64,000 nt of DNA, taken from Actinokineospora enzanensis DSM 44649. GTDB lineage: Bacteria > Actinomycetota > Actinomycetes > Mycobacteriales > Pseudonocardiaceae. The notes below the pieces were generated by a model. It saw only the letters and a program-made list of their open reading frames with translations. It did not search any database and had not been told where the DNA came from. Below, piece by piece: positions 29,067 through 37,306 of this stretch. Positions within the stretch are counted from its first letter, which is position 1, and every line of letters starts with the position of its first letter. The stretch is taken from assembly GCF_000374445.1 (NCBI RefSeq), contig NZ_KB894418.1, positions 1 to 64,000 of the forward strand. Reading direction: 5' to 3'. The position numbers were made by a program, and so were the translations under genes.

Positions 29067-29441
29067 TCAATGCCCCTGGTACTTGATCGCGTTGTCCGTC
29101 TCGGTGTGCCTGTAGTTGGCGATCGCCTGTTTCAACGCGGTCTCCGCCTGCTCGGTCTGGTCACGGAGCAATGCCATGACCGCCATCAGCGAGTCGTCTG
29201 AGCCACTCATCCGATCCACGGACTTCTTCGCCATGGCCTCTCCGACGGGGTTGGCGCCGAGTTCCACATGCGCCCGGATTCCCGACGAGCCCGAGAACAG
29301 CAGGGTGGTGATCTCGGCCTTCACGTTGCCGATCTCGGCGAGGGCGGCCTGGGCGGCGTCCGGGTCGATCGACACCGAGCCCTCGGCCGCCGCCGAGACG
29401 AAGTCGGTCACCGCCGAGCCGACGAGATTCTCGTCCCTCAT
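29067..29441 (-). CDS. PE-like/ESX-associated small helical protein
   Basis: A 124-residue all-helical protein without a signal peptide. Near the C-terminus it has YRHTE, matching the YxxxD/E general ESX export signal (residues about 111-115), after a long amphipathic helix. It is first in a four-gene cluster with DUF3558, PPE and EspG genes, so it is the plausible PE-type partner of the PPE protein. A canonical Pro-Glu start is absent, so PE is by context and motif only; it could also be a WXG100-like protein without WxG. A GGGGGG ribosome site precedes the ATG at 29441. Confidence 0.65.
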   Translation of the reverse strand: MRDENLVGSAVTDFVSAAAEGSVSIDPDAAQAALAEIGNVKAEITTLLFSGSSGIRAHVELGANPVGEAMAKKSVDRMSGSDDSLMAVMALLRDQTEQAETALKQAIANYRHTETDNAIKYQGH

Positions 29442-29551
29442 CGTGCAAGCCCCCCGAAGACATGGTTGTCACTGTGGCAACGGGGGAAGGGTAGAGCACC
29501 CCAGGCCGTGACCAGACCGGATTGGCAAAGATTGCCTGGGGCGGGCGACGG

Positions 29552-30100
29552 TCAGGACGTGTAGACGTGCGGGTCGAGGGTGCCGATGTAAGGGAGGTCT
29601 CGGTAGCGTTCGGCGAAGTCGAGACCGTAGCCGACGACGAACTCGTTGGGGATTTCGAAGCCGACGTACTTTACCGGGACATCCACCTTGACCGCTTCCG
29701 GTTTACGCAACAAAGTGCATACCTCAAGCGATCGCGGGGCGCGGGAGGCCAGGTTTTTCAGCAGCCAGGACAAAGTCAGGCCGGAGTCGATGATGTCTTC
29801 GACGATCAGGACGTCCCGGCCCGCGATGTCGCGGTCGAGGTCTTTCAGGATTCGGACGACCCCGGAGGAAGAAGTGGCGGAGCCGTAGGAGCTCACCGCC
29901 ATGAACTCCAGCTGGACCGGGACGGGGAGGGCGCGGGCCAGGTCGGTCATGAACATGACCGCGCCCTTGAGCACGCCCACCAGCACCAGGTCGGCGCCGT
30001 TCTCGGGGTAGTCGTGCGCGACCTGCTTGGCCAGCTCCGTGATCTTCTCGTCGATCTGCTGCTCGGTGATCAGCACGGAGGCGATGTCGCCGTCGTACAC
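29552..30100 (-). CDS. hpt: hypoxanthine phosphoribosyltransferase
   Basis: A 182-residue purine-salvage enzyme that makes IMP or GMP from hypoxanthine or guanine and PRPP. The PRPP motif [14 protein letters not shown] (about residues 95-108), the [14 protein letters not shown] loop and the C-terminal [20 protein letters not shown] are diagnostic. It starts with GTG at 30100, 10 nt after the tilS stop. hpt-tilS-zincin-dacB is the same order as Rv3624c-Rv3627c. Confidence 0.97.
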   Translation of the reverse strand: MYDGDIASVLITEQQIDEKITELAKQVAHDYPENGADLVLVGVLKGAVMFMTDLARALPVPVQLEFMAVSSYGSATSSSGVVRILKDLDRDIAGRDVLIVEDIIDSGLTLSWLLKNLASRAPRSLEVCTLLRKPEAVKVDVPVKYVGFEIPNEFVVGYGLDFAERYRDLPYIGTLDPHVYTS

Positions 30101-30110
30101 GGTTCCCCTC

Positions 30111-31067
30111 TCAGGTGTCCGGTGCTTCGCAGGTCAGCCTGCCATGTGCGCGGCGCGCCACCAAGCCGCCGGGTAGGGCGGTGCCGCGTTGGCCGTGCCA
30201 GTGGGAGATCAGGTCGTCCACGGCGCGGAGGTGGGCGTCGGTCAACTCGGGGGTGCCCCGCTGGAGGAGCCACATGCGCAGGACTCGGCGGCGGATCGCG
30301 GGGGGTTGTGGGGTGAGGTGTGCCACGTCGAGGTCGGTGTCGACCGTGGCTTGGGTCAGGGCGTCGGCGGCGAGGGCGTCGAGGGCGGACAGGTCGTCGC
30401 GGAGTTGGGCGGCGGTGCGGGCGAGGGCGCCCGCGACGCCGCCCTGGAGGATGGATTCCAGGAGCGGGAGGGCCTCGTGGCGGAGGCGGACGCGGGTGAA
30501 GCGAGGGTCGGTGTTGTGCGGGTCCTGCCACGGGTCGAGGTCGAGCGCGGCGCACGCTTCCCGGGTCGTGGTGCGCGGGATGCCGAGCAGTGGGCGCAGC
30601 CACGGGTGGTCGACCGGGCGCATGCCTGCGATCGACCGAGGGCCGGAACCTCGACCCAGTCCCAGCAGGACCGTTTCGGCCTGGTCGTCAAGGGTGTGGC
30701 CGAGTAGGACCCAGGACGGGAAGGCCGCGCGCAACGCGGTGTAGCGGGCTCGGCGGGCGGCGGCTTCGAGGCCGCCGGCACCTGTGACTGTCACGGGTAG
30801 GACAACGACATCGTCCAGCCCGAGTTCGATGAGCTTGTCCGCCACCAACGCCGCCGTCTTCGCGGATTCCTCCTGCAACCCGTGATCGACGATCAACCCG
30901 TCGACCCGCAGCCCCAGCTTCCCGCCCACGTGCCGCGCGGCAGCGGCCAGCGCGAGCGAGTCCGCGCCACCGGACACAGCCACCGCGATGCGGTCACCCG
31001 GGTCGACAAGGGCAAGCGACTGGCGGACCGCGACGCGAATCGCAGCCACCGCCGGGTGTGGTTTCAC
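30111..31067 (-). CDS. tilS: tRNA(Ile)-lysidine synthetase TilS
   Basis: A 318-residue N-type PP-loop ATPase that converts the wobble C of tRNA-Ile(CAU) to lysidine. The PP-loop is [12 protein letters not shown] (about residue 27); [25 protein letters not shown] and [18 protein letters not shown] are family motifs. It is the short actinobacterial form lacking the large C-terminal domain. The GTG at 31067 overlaps the stop of the upstream zincin gene as GTGA (31064-31067). Confidence 0.96.
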   Translation of the reverse strand: MKPHPAVAAIRVAVRQSLALVDPGDRIAVAVSGGADSLALAAAARHVGGKLGLRVDGLIVDHGLQEESAKTAALVADKLIELGLDDVVVLPVTVTGAGGLEAAARRARYTALRAAFPSWVLLGHTLDDQAETVLLGLGRGSGPRSIAGMRPVDHPWLRPLLGIPRTTTREACAALDLDPWQDPHNTDPRFTRVRLRHEALPLLESILQGGVAGALARTAAQLRDDLSALDALAADALTQATVDTDLDVAHLTPQPPAIRRRVLRMWLLQRGTPELTDAHLRAVDDLISHWHGQRGTALPGGLVARRAHGRLTCEAPDT

Positions 31068-32137
31068 GCGACGCGGCGGATCCACGCCTGCGGGTCGTGG
31101 AGTTCTGCGCGCAACGGCAGTGTCTCCGGGGATGTCCAGATCAGGTTGAACCGCTCCATACCCACCGCGTCGACCACGTGGGTGGTGAACTTGGCGCCCA
31201 CCGCGTACTGCTTCATCTTCGCCTCGACCCCCAGCAGGCTGCGCAGCACCCGGTCCAGCAGACCGCCACCACGCCGCCGCACGGTGAACCGTTCGCGGAT
31301 CGTGGCCACCGTGGGCACGACCACCGGGCCCACCGCGTCCATCACGTGGTCCGCGTGCCCCTCCAGCAGCGTCGACACCGCGATCAGCCGGTCGAACACG
31401 GCCCGCTGCTCCGGTGACTGGATCAGCTCGACCAGCCCCATCGGACCGCCAGACGAGCTCGGGTCCGGCTTGTGCCGAGCCGAGCGCAGCAGGTCGGGCA
31501 GCCGGGCAGCGGCACCGCCCGCCTGGTCGTCCAGGCCGGTCAGGAAGGCCGCGACCTGCTCCTGGAAGTACCCACGCAGCCACGGCACGGCGGTGAACTG
31601 CAGCCGGTGTGTGCACTCGTGCAGGCACACCCACATCCGGAAGTCCTCCGGCGGCACGTCCAGCGCCTGCTGCGCGGCCACGATGTTCGGCGCGACCAGC
31701 AGCAGCCGCCCGGCCTCGCCGTCGCCGAACGGGTCGTACTGGCCCAGCACCCGGCTGCTCAGGTAGGCCAGGACAATCCCGGCCTGCATGCCTGCCGTGC
31801 CCGCGAGCATGCCTCCGACGACCTTGCCGGGCCGGGCGGGCAGCGCGCCGGAGGTGAGCGCGGCGATGCTGTGCGCGGCGGCCTCGATCCAGTGCTCGCG
31901 GTCGACCACGTCGCCGCCGAGCAGCGGCAGGTCCGCGCCCAGGCCGGTGAGCCCGCGCACGTGCGACTCGGCCTCGGCGGTGATCTCCCGCAGCCGGGTC
32001 ACCGAGTGCGCGGCGACCTCGCGAGTCACCGTCGGGCCTGGGCGGACGAGCCGCCGCGCCGTCGAGACCGCCAGGTCCCAGTCGACCGGCGGCGCGCCCT
32101 CGGTCGATCTCGCCACGTCCGCACCGGTCGTGTTCAC
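31064..32137 (-). CDS. zinc-dependent metalloprotease, zincin_2 (DUF2342) family
   Basis: A 357-residue cytoplasmic protein with the HExxH motif in VCLHECTHRLQF (about residue 170) and a second conserved block LLEGHADHVMDAVG whose Glu/His may complete the metal site. GQYDPFGDGEAGRLLLVAPNI is also typical. It is the homologue, by position and motif, of Rv3626c. Physiological substrate unknown. It starts with GTG at 32137 and is coupled to tilS by overlap. Confidence 0.92.
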   Translation of the reverse strand: MNTTGADVARSTEGAPPVDWDLAVSTARRLVRPGPTVTREVAAHSVTRLREITAEAESHVRGLTGLGADLPLLGGDVVDREHWIEAAAHSIAALTSGALPARPGKVVGGMLAGTAGMQAGIVLAYLSSRVLGQYDPFGDGEAGRLLLVAPNIVAAQQALDVPPEDFRMWVCLHECTHRLQFTAVPWLRGYFQEQVAAFLTGLDDQAGGAAARLPDLLRSARHKPDPSSSGGPMGLVELIQSPEQRAVFDRLIAVSTLLEGHADHVMDAVGPVVVPTVATIRERFTVRRRGGGLLDRVLRSLLGVEAKMKQYAVGAKFTTHVVDAVGMERFNLIWTSPETLPLRAELHDPQAWIRRVA

Positions 32138-32178
32138 ACCGTCGACGCTACCCGAGCGGAGGTGATCTCACCGACAGC

Positions 32179-35100
32179 TCAGCGGCACCCGCATTGGCGC
32201 AACGCGGCCGCGACCGCGTCCAGGGCGGGCCGCGCGTCGGCCGGATTGGAGCCGTTGGACATGAGCGCGAACACCAGCACCCGGCCGTCCTTGTCCAGCA
32301 CGACCCCGGCCAGGGAGTTGACGTTGGACAGGGTGCCGGTCTTGGCCCGTACCCAGCCCTTGCCGCCCGCCGCGTTGGGGCCCTGGTAGCGGCTCGCGAG
32401 GGTGCCGCTGCCACCCGCCACCGGCAGGCCGCCGAGCAGCGGCCGCAGCTTGGCGGTGCGCGGGTCCTGGCCGTCCGGGGCGGCGGCCACCCGCAGCACC
32501 TCGGCCAGCAGGGCGGCGCTGACCAGGTTCAACGTGGACAGGCCACTGCCGTCGTTGAGCTTGACCGTGCTGACGTCGAACCCGTTGTCGGTGAGCGTCT
32601 TGAGGACCGCGCCGGTGGCGCCGGTGAACGACACCTCGTTGCCGGTGCCCTTGGCAACCTCGCGGGCCATGGCCTCGGCGAGCACGTTGTCGGAGTGCTG
32701 CAGCAGGTTGTCGACCAGCTCCACGATCGGCGCGGACCGCACCTCGCCGAGCACCTGCGCGTCCGGCTTGGCGATGGTGGTGGCGTTCTTCTCGGGCACG
32801 GTGGCACCGATCCGCTTGGCGAACTCCTCGGCGAGCGCGCGCCCCGGGTTCGCGGCGCGCGCGGAGGTGTCCTTGGTCGGATCCGCGCGGCCGCCGTCGA
32901 GCATGGCCGGGACCATCGGGGCGATGTAGCCGCCCGCGATGTCCGGCTGCTCCCAGCCCTTGGCGAGGCTGTCGCCGGTGTACCGGTTGAGGTCGAGCAG
33001 CACGGTGTGCACCGGCCCCTTGGCCTTGACCTGGGCGACTAGGTCGTCGAGGTGGGCGGCACCCGGGTAGACGGAGTTCTTGCCCGCGGGCAGCGAGGAC
33101 AGCGTGGGGTCGCCGCCGCCCACGATGATCACCGTGCCCGGCTTGTCCCCCGCGACGACCTTGGTGGTCAGCTGCTCGGCGTGCGGGAGCGCGAGCAGGG
33201 CGGCGGCGCTGGTGAGGAGCTTCGTGGTGGACGCGGGCACCAGCGTGGTGTCGGCGTTCTGCGCGAACAACACCTCACCCGAGATGGGGTCGATGACCTT
33301 GCCGGTCAACGAGCCCAGCACGGCGTCGCTGGCGGGCCCGGCCAGCGCGGCCTGCACTCCGGCTGGCGTGGGCGCGGGGTTGTCGGCACCCGCACCGTGC
33401 AGCGTGGGGGTGAACTGGACGGCGGCGGGCGGCGGGGCGATGGCCACCTCGGCCTCGCCCTTCTTGATGCCCAGCTTCTCGGCCAGACCTGGCACGAGGA
33501 ACACGGCACCGGCCGCCAACGCGAGCACGACGACCACGGCACAGGTGATGATCAGGCCCGTGCGCTTCTTCTTCGGCTTGGTTTCCTCGGCGTTGTCGGG
33601 CTCGTAGTCGGTTTCCGCACGAGCCGGTTCCGAACGGAGTGGCGTCGGCTCAGCGCGAACTGGGGTCGGCTCCCGGGTGACGGCCCCGACCGGGATCACC
33701 TGCGTCCGCTCGGCCGCGGTCACTACCGGCGACCGAGACACCGGGGGCTGGCCCGGATGGGTCTGGGTGGGGCTGCCCGGACGCACACCGGTCTGCCCAG
33801 GACCTGCCTGCCCGGCACCCGGCTTTCGCAAGCCGGTCTGACCTGGTCCAGGTTGCCCCAAGCCCGCTTGGGTCGAACCCGGCCGACCCGGGCCTACCTG
33901 ACCTGGGCCTGCGTTACCCGAGCCCGGCTGACCTGGGCCCGGCTGACCTGGGCCCGGCTGACCTGAAACTGGTTGACCAAGGCCAGCTTGGGCCGAACTC
34001 TGCTGACCCGGACCTGCCTGACCTTGACCTGCCTGGCTTGGACCTGCCTGGCTCGGGCCCGGTTTGCCCGGGACCGATGGCCCGTGGCCGGTCTGACCTG
34101 GGCCTGCCGGTCCCGGGCCGGTTGGACCTCGGCCTGGTTGTCCTGGGCCGGGCGAGCCTGATGGGCGTCTGCCGGGCGGAACCTGCGCCCCGGGCGGGCC
34201 GACGGGTGGCCGCCGCGGACCGCTGACCGGACGCGCCTGGGTAGGCGAGTCGTGGTTCGAACCCGGGCGTGGACCGGGCGGTGGGCCGGGACGACGGGTT
34301 TCCGGCGGAAGCTTCGGTTTCGGGGCGGGCACTGTGACACCGCCACCGGTGTCGCCGGTACCCTCCGGAATGGGCAGCTGGTTCGTCTTGCCCGGCTCGT
34401 CGGGCCGCCGCGTCACCTTGGTCGGCGAGTCGACGGGCGGTGTCACCGGACGGGTGACCCTGGTCGACGGTTCGACCGCCGCCGACTTCTCCACCTGACC
34501 GGACACGGCCTGCGGCGAGACCGGACGACTGAAGGTCGTCGGCGAGTCGCCAGCCGCCCGACCGGGCGCACCATCGCCGCGCGGAGCAGTGGCGGCGGTC
34601 GACGAATCAACCGGCGGCCCTGCCTCCGACGGCGGTTCGACCCGCGCCGTGGTGGACCCCTCGCCCCGATCGTCACCACGCGGCTCGGTCGACGAGCCGA
34701 TCAGGTCCTGACCAGCGGTCTCGGCACGAGACACCGTCGTACGCGAGGTCACCACCGACGGGTTCACCGACGCGGTAGCGGACTCCTCCAGCCGGTCACG
34801 CGCCTGCTCCACCCCGCCGGACCCGTCAACAACAAGCGAGCCAACCGACGTAGTCGGCGAATCAACCGACTCGACAGGCTCATCCGCCCCCTGCTCTGCC
34901 TGCCCGGCAGTCTCGTCACGCGGCACCGTCGTGCGACCAGTCACCGCCGACGGATTCACCGACGCAGTCGCCGACCCTCCCTCGACTCGGCTGGCAGACC
35001 CGCCCCCGTCACCCGAACCGGTGGAAACGGTCGGCGACTCGCCTGGCGCGACAGCCTCCGCAGCCTGCTCGGACTCGCAGGCAGGCTCAGGTTCAGTGGG

Positions 35101-35727
35101 CGACGTCGGGCCAGCGACTGCCGCCGATGGATTCACCGGCGTGGTGGCGGACTCTTCCAGTCGCTCGGATTCCGCCCGCTCAACGGACTCCGCCACCAGA
35201 TCATCCGGCTGTTCCGCCTGGTCGGCAGGGTCCTCCCGCACCGCCGAGTCGACCTCCCCAGCCGACTCCCCCTCGGCACGCGGCGGCACCACCGGCCGGG
35301 TCACCTTGCCGGACAGGCCCGCCTCGTCGTCACGCCCCGTGTCCGATTCGCCGGTCGACGGCACGGCCAACGGCGTCGTCGTTGCCCCCGGCACCGCCTC
35401 GTCAACCCCGGAGCAGGCATCGTCCGAACCGGCGGATTCCACCGCGGTGTCACCAGGTTCACCCGATGGGGTTGTGCTGGTCTCGGGCGTGTCGGGCTCG
35501 GATTCGACGTGGGTCTCGTCACGTAACACCGGGTCATCGGCGGCGGTCGGCGCGCCGGGTTCCGGGCGGGGGGTGTCGTCACCGTCGTCCGCGGGCCACA
35601 TGGTGTCGTCGTCAGCGGGCCAGGCAGGGGTCTCCTCAGGCACATCCGTAAGACGTTTGTGCTGGTCACCAGGTTGCGGCTGGGATCTTTCCCGATCTTC
35701 ACCGGATACCGGCCGCTGCTCGGGCAC
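32179..35727 (-). CDS. dacB: D-alanyl-D-alanine carboxypeptidase/endopeptidase (PBP4, S13) with giant disordered N-terminus
   Basis: An 1182-residue class C penicillin-binding protein. The catalytic S13 domain fills about residues 790-1182: SxxK in VPASTTKLLTSA (Ser about 833), SDN in LLQHSDNVLAEAM (about 1011) and KTG in RAKTGTLSNVN (about 1128). One helix (about 720-745, after KPKKKR) anchors it, so the preceding 720 residues should be cytoplasmic. They are disordered: acidic Ser/Thr/Glu-rich with imperfect SATASVNPS...TTV repeats, then a collagen-like GPGQPG zone (about 530-660), then TQVIP-type threonine motifs. The GTG at 35727 follows GAGGGGAG. A typical PBP4 is about 450-480 residues, so the extension is exceptional. 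Confidence 0.9.
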   Translation of the reverse strand: MPEQRPVSGEDRERSQPQPGDQHKRLTDVPEETPAWPADDDTMWPADDGDDTPRPEPGAPTAADDPVLRDETHVESEPDTPETSTTPSGEPGDTAVESAGSDDACSGVDEAVPGATTTPLAVPSTGESDTGRDDEAGLSGKVTRPVVPPRAEGESAGEVDSAVREDPADQAEQPDDLVAESVERAESERLEESATTPVNPSAAVAGPTSPTEPEPACESEQAAEAVAPGESPTVSTGSGDGGGSASRVEGGSATASVNPSAVTGRTTVPRDETAGQAEQGADEPVESVDSPTTSVGSLVVDGSGGVEQARDRLEESATASVNPSVVTSRTTVSRAETAGQDLIGSSTEPRGDDRGEGSTTARVEPPSEAGPPVDSSTAATAPRGDGAPGRAAGDSPTTFSRPVSPQAVSGQVEKSAAVEPSTRVTRPVTPPVDSPTKVTRRPDEPGKTNQLPIPEGTGDTGGGVTVPAPKPKLPPETRRPGPPPGPRPGSNHDSPTQARPVSGPRRPPVGPPGAQVPPGRRPSGSPGPGQPGRGPTGPGPAGPGQTGHGPSVPGKPGPSQAGPSQAGQGQAGPGQQSSAQAGLGQPVSGQPGPGQPGPGQPGSGNAGPGQVGPGRPGSTQAGLGQPGPGQTGLRKPGAGQAGPGQTGVRPGSPTQTHPGQPPVSRSPVVTAAERTQVIPVGAVTREPTPVRAEPTPLRSEPARAETDYEPDNAEETKPKKKRTGLIITCAVVVVLALAAGAVFLVPGLAEKLGIKKGEAEVAIAPPPAAVQFTPTLHGAGADNPAPTPAGVQAALAGPASDAVLGSLTGKVIDPISGEVLFAQNADTTLVPASTTKLLTSAAALLALPHAEQLTTKVVAGDKPGTVIIVGGGDPTLSSLPAGKNSVYPGAAHLDDLVAQVKAKGPVHTVLLDLNRYTGDSLAKGWEQPDIAGGYIAPMVPAMLDGGRADPTKDTSARAANPGRALAEEFAKRIGATVPEKNATTIAKPDAQVLGEVRSAPIVELVDNLLQHSDNVLAEAMAREVAKGTGNEVSFTGATGAVLKTLTDNGFDVSTVKLNDGSGLSTLNLVSAALLAEVLRVAAAPDGQDPRTAKLRPLLGGLPVAGGSGTLASRYQGPNAAGGKGWVRAKTGTLSNVNSLAGVVLDKDGRVLVFALMSNGSNPADARPALDAVAAALRQCGCR

Positions 35728-35854
35728 GCCGCTCCCCTCCCCCTGGTTCAGCCGAATGTCGCACCCCTCACACGCGGTATCGGGTGCGGGACAGGGGGGC
35801 GCCTGGTCCACACTAGTGGCGTAGCGAAGAAGGCGAAGAGGAGCGAGGAACGGC

Positions 35855-36367
35855 GTGGAGTTCGACGTCACGATCGAGATCCCCAAGGGGAATCGGAACA
35901 AGTACGAGGTTGACCACAAGTCCGGGCGCATCCGGCTGGACCGCACCCTCTTCACCGCGACGCAGTACCCGGCCGACTACGGCTTCATCGACGACACCCT
36001 GGGTGAGGACGGCGACCCGCTGGACGCCCTGGTGCTCGTGCAGGAGCCGACGTTCCCCGGCTGTCTCATCCGCGCTCGCGCGATCGGCATGTTCCGCATG
36101 ACCGATGAAAAGGGTGGCGACGACAAGGTGCTGTGCGTGCCGTCGCACGACCCGCGCACCGAGCACCTGCGCGACATCCACCACCTGGCCGAGTTCCACC
36201 GGCTGGAGATCCAGCACTTCTTCGAGGTCTACAAGGACCTGGAGCCGGGCAAGAGTGTCGAGGGCGCGAGCTGGGTCGGCCGCACCGAGGCCGAGGCCGA
36301 GATCAAGCGGTCCTACGAGCGGGCCAAGGAGCACGAGGCGGAGCACCCGGAGCACGCCGAGCACTGA
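35855..36367 (+). CDS. ppa: inorganic pyrophosphatase
   Basis: A 170-residue soluble family I pyrophosphatase. The metal-binding signature [11 protein letters not shown] follows [13 protein letters not shown]; the N-terminal [11 protein letters not shown] is also conserved. Hydrolysis of pyrophosphate drives tRNA charging and polymer synthesis. It starts with GTG at 35855 after GAGGAGCGAGGAA, divergent from dacB as Rv3628 is from Rv3627c. The C-terminus has a short His/Glu-rich tail. Confidence 0.97.
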   Translation: MEFDVTIEIPKGNRNKYEVDHKSGRIRLDRTLFTATQYPADYGFIDDTLGEDGDPLDALVLVQEPTFPGCLIRARAIGMFRMTDEKGGDDKVLCVPSHDPRTEHLRDIHHLAEFHRLEIQHFFEVYKDLEPGKSVEGASWVGRTEAEAEIKRSYERAKEHEAEHPEHAEH

Positions 36368-36378
36368 GTCACACCCTG

Positions 36379-36409
36379 GACGCCCCGCACCGCACCGGTG
36401 TGGGGCGTC
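36379..36409 (+). terminator. ppa terminator
   Basis: A 13-bp stem (36379-36391 with 36397-36409, one G-U pair) and 5-nt loop lie 12 nt after the ppa stop and are followed by TTGTCGT. The converging gene ends at 36425, so it could serve both. Confidence 0.75.
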
Positions 36410-36424
36410 TTGTCGTACCCGGGG

Positions 36425-37126
36425 TTACTCGCTGACCCACCGGAGGGTGCCGATGGCGTCCACGTCCGGGCGGTACTCGGCGCTGCCGCCGCCGTCGAGC
36501 CGGTCGGCGGTGCGTTCCAGCAGGTCGGTGAGGCTCGCCGCGTGCAGTTGGCCGCCCGGGTAGCGGTAGACGCCGCCCTCGGCCAGGTAGAGGACGCCCG
36601 CGTCGCCCTTGGCGAAGGGCACGTCGCCGTCGCGCCTGCCCGCGCCGCGTTCGCACATCTCGATGGCGGTGGTCAGGATGTCGCGGGCGGAGAGCGGCCG
36701 GTAGGCGGGCGGCAGCGTGAACCCGTCCGCCCGCGCGCCGTTGTGCCTGGTCAGGGCGATCACGAGTTCGGACGGCAGGGGCACGCCGAGGTCCCGCTGG
36801 AGGGTGACCAGTTCGGCCCGGCTGGCAGGCCGGTTCCAGGCGTTCGCGGTGGCCGGGGCGTGGCCGTCCAGCCAGGAGTCGACCCGGTCCAGCGCGGCGT
36901 CGAGGCGTATCGCGGTGACCTCGTCCGGGTCCACCAGGGTCACCGAGCCCTCGCGCGGCAGGCAGTCGGGCGCGGTCTGCACCGCGTGCGGGGCCTGCTC
37001 TGGTTGCGGCGCGGCGTCCCGGGCCACTCCGAGTGCGAAGGCCAAGGCGATCACCAGACCACCCACGGTGAAGATCACCGCTATGACGCGCACCCACCAC
37101 CCCCGACCTCTGCCGGGCCCCAGCAT
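36425..37126 (-). CDS. membrane-anchored SMI1/KNR4-domain protein
   Basis: A 233-residue protein with one N-terminal helix (about residues 13-32) and a SMI1/KNR4-type domain from about residue 90: AELVTLQRDLGVPLPSELV, HNGARADGF and FAKGDAGVLYLAEGG. Such domains often act in immunity against polymorphic toxins, but a single N-anchored copy without a toxin partner gives no proof of that. The start at 37126 (MLGPGRGRG) avoids an improbable Pro-rich extension. Confidence 0.75.
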   Translation of the reverse strand: MLGPGRGRGWWVRVIAVIFTVGGLVIALAFALGVARDAAPQPEQAPHAVQTAPDCLPREGSVTLVDPDEVTAIRLDAALDRVDSWLDGHAPATANAWNRPASRAELVTLQRDLGVPLPSELVIALTRHNGARADGFTLPPAYRPLSARDILTTAIEMCERGAGRRDGDVPFAKGDAGVLYLAEGGVYRYPGGQLHAASLTDLLERTADRLDGGGSAEYRPDVDAIGTLRWVSE

Positions 37127-37189
37127 GGCAGAGCGCGGACAGGGACCGTCAGGTCGCGGCGGTGATCGGTTGCCGGGCAACGACGAGAC

Positions 37190-37229
37190 GACCGCGGCCC
37201 CGCACCCGGGTGGGTGCGGGGCCGCGGTC
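37190..37229 (-). terminator. terminator of the MarR/exporter operon
   Basis: A perfect 18-bp stem (37190-37207 with 37212-37229) and a GGGT tetraloop lie about 80 nt after the exporter stop. It is the most stable hairpin in the window. Confidence 0.8.
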
Positions 37230-37306
37230 GGTTGCCGGTCGGCGCGGTGCCGGTTCCGTTCGGCGCATGGTCGGATCCGCTCGGTGTCGGACCCGGGTGC
37301 CGGACC

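Noticed and set aside
34252-35526. Arg-rich open frame of 424 codons antisense to the dacB N-terminus
   Set aside because: The dacB frame has a strong ribosome site and continues into an intact catalytic domain. The opposite frame is only the complement of its Ser/Thr/Pro-rich codons.
35728-35955. Longer dacB start up to 35955
   Set aside because: It would overlap the divergent ppa gene, and GTG 35727 has a good Shine-Dalgarno.
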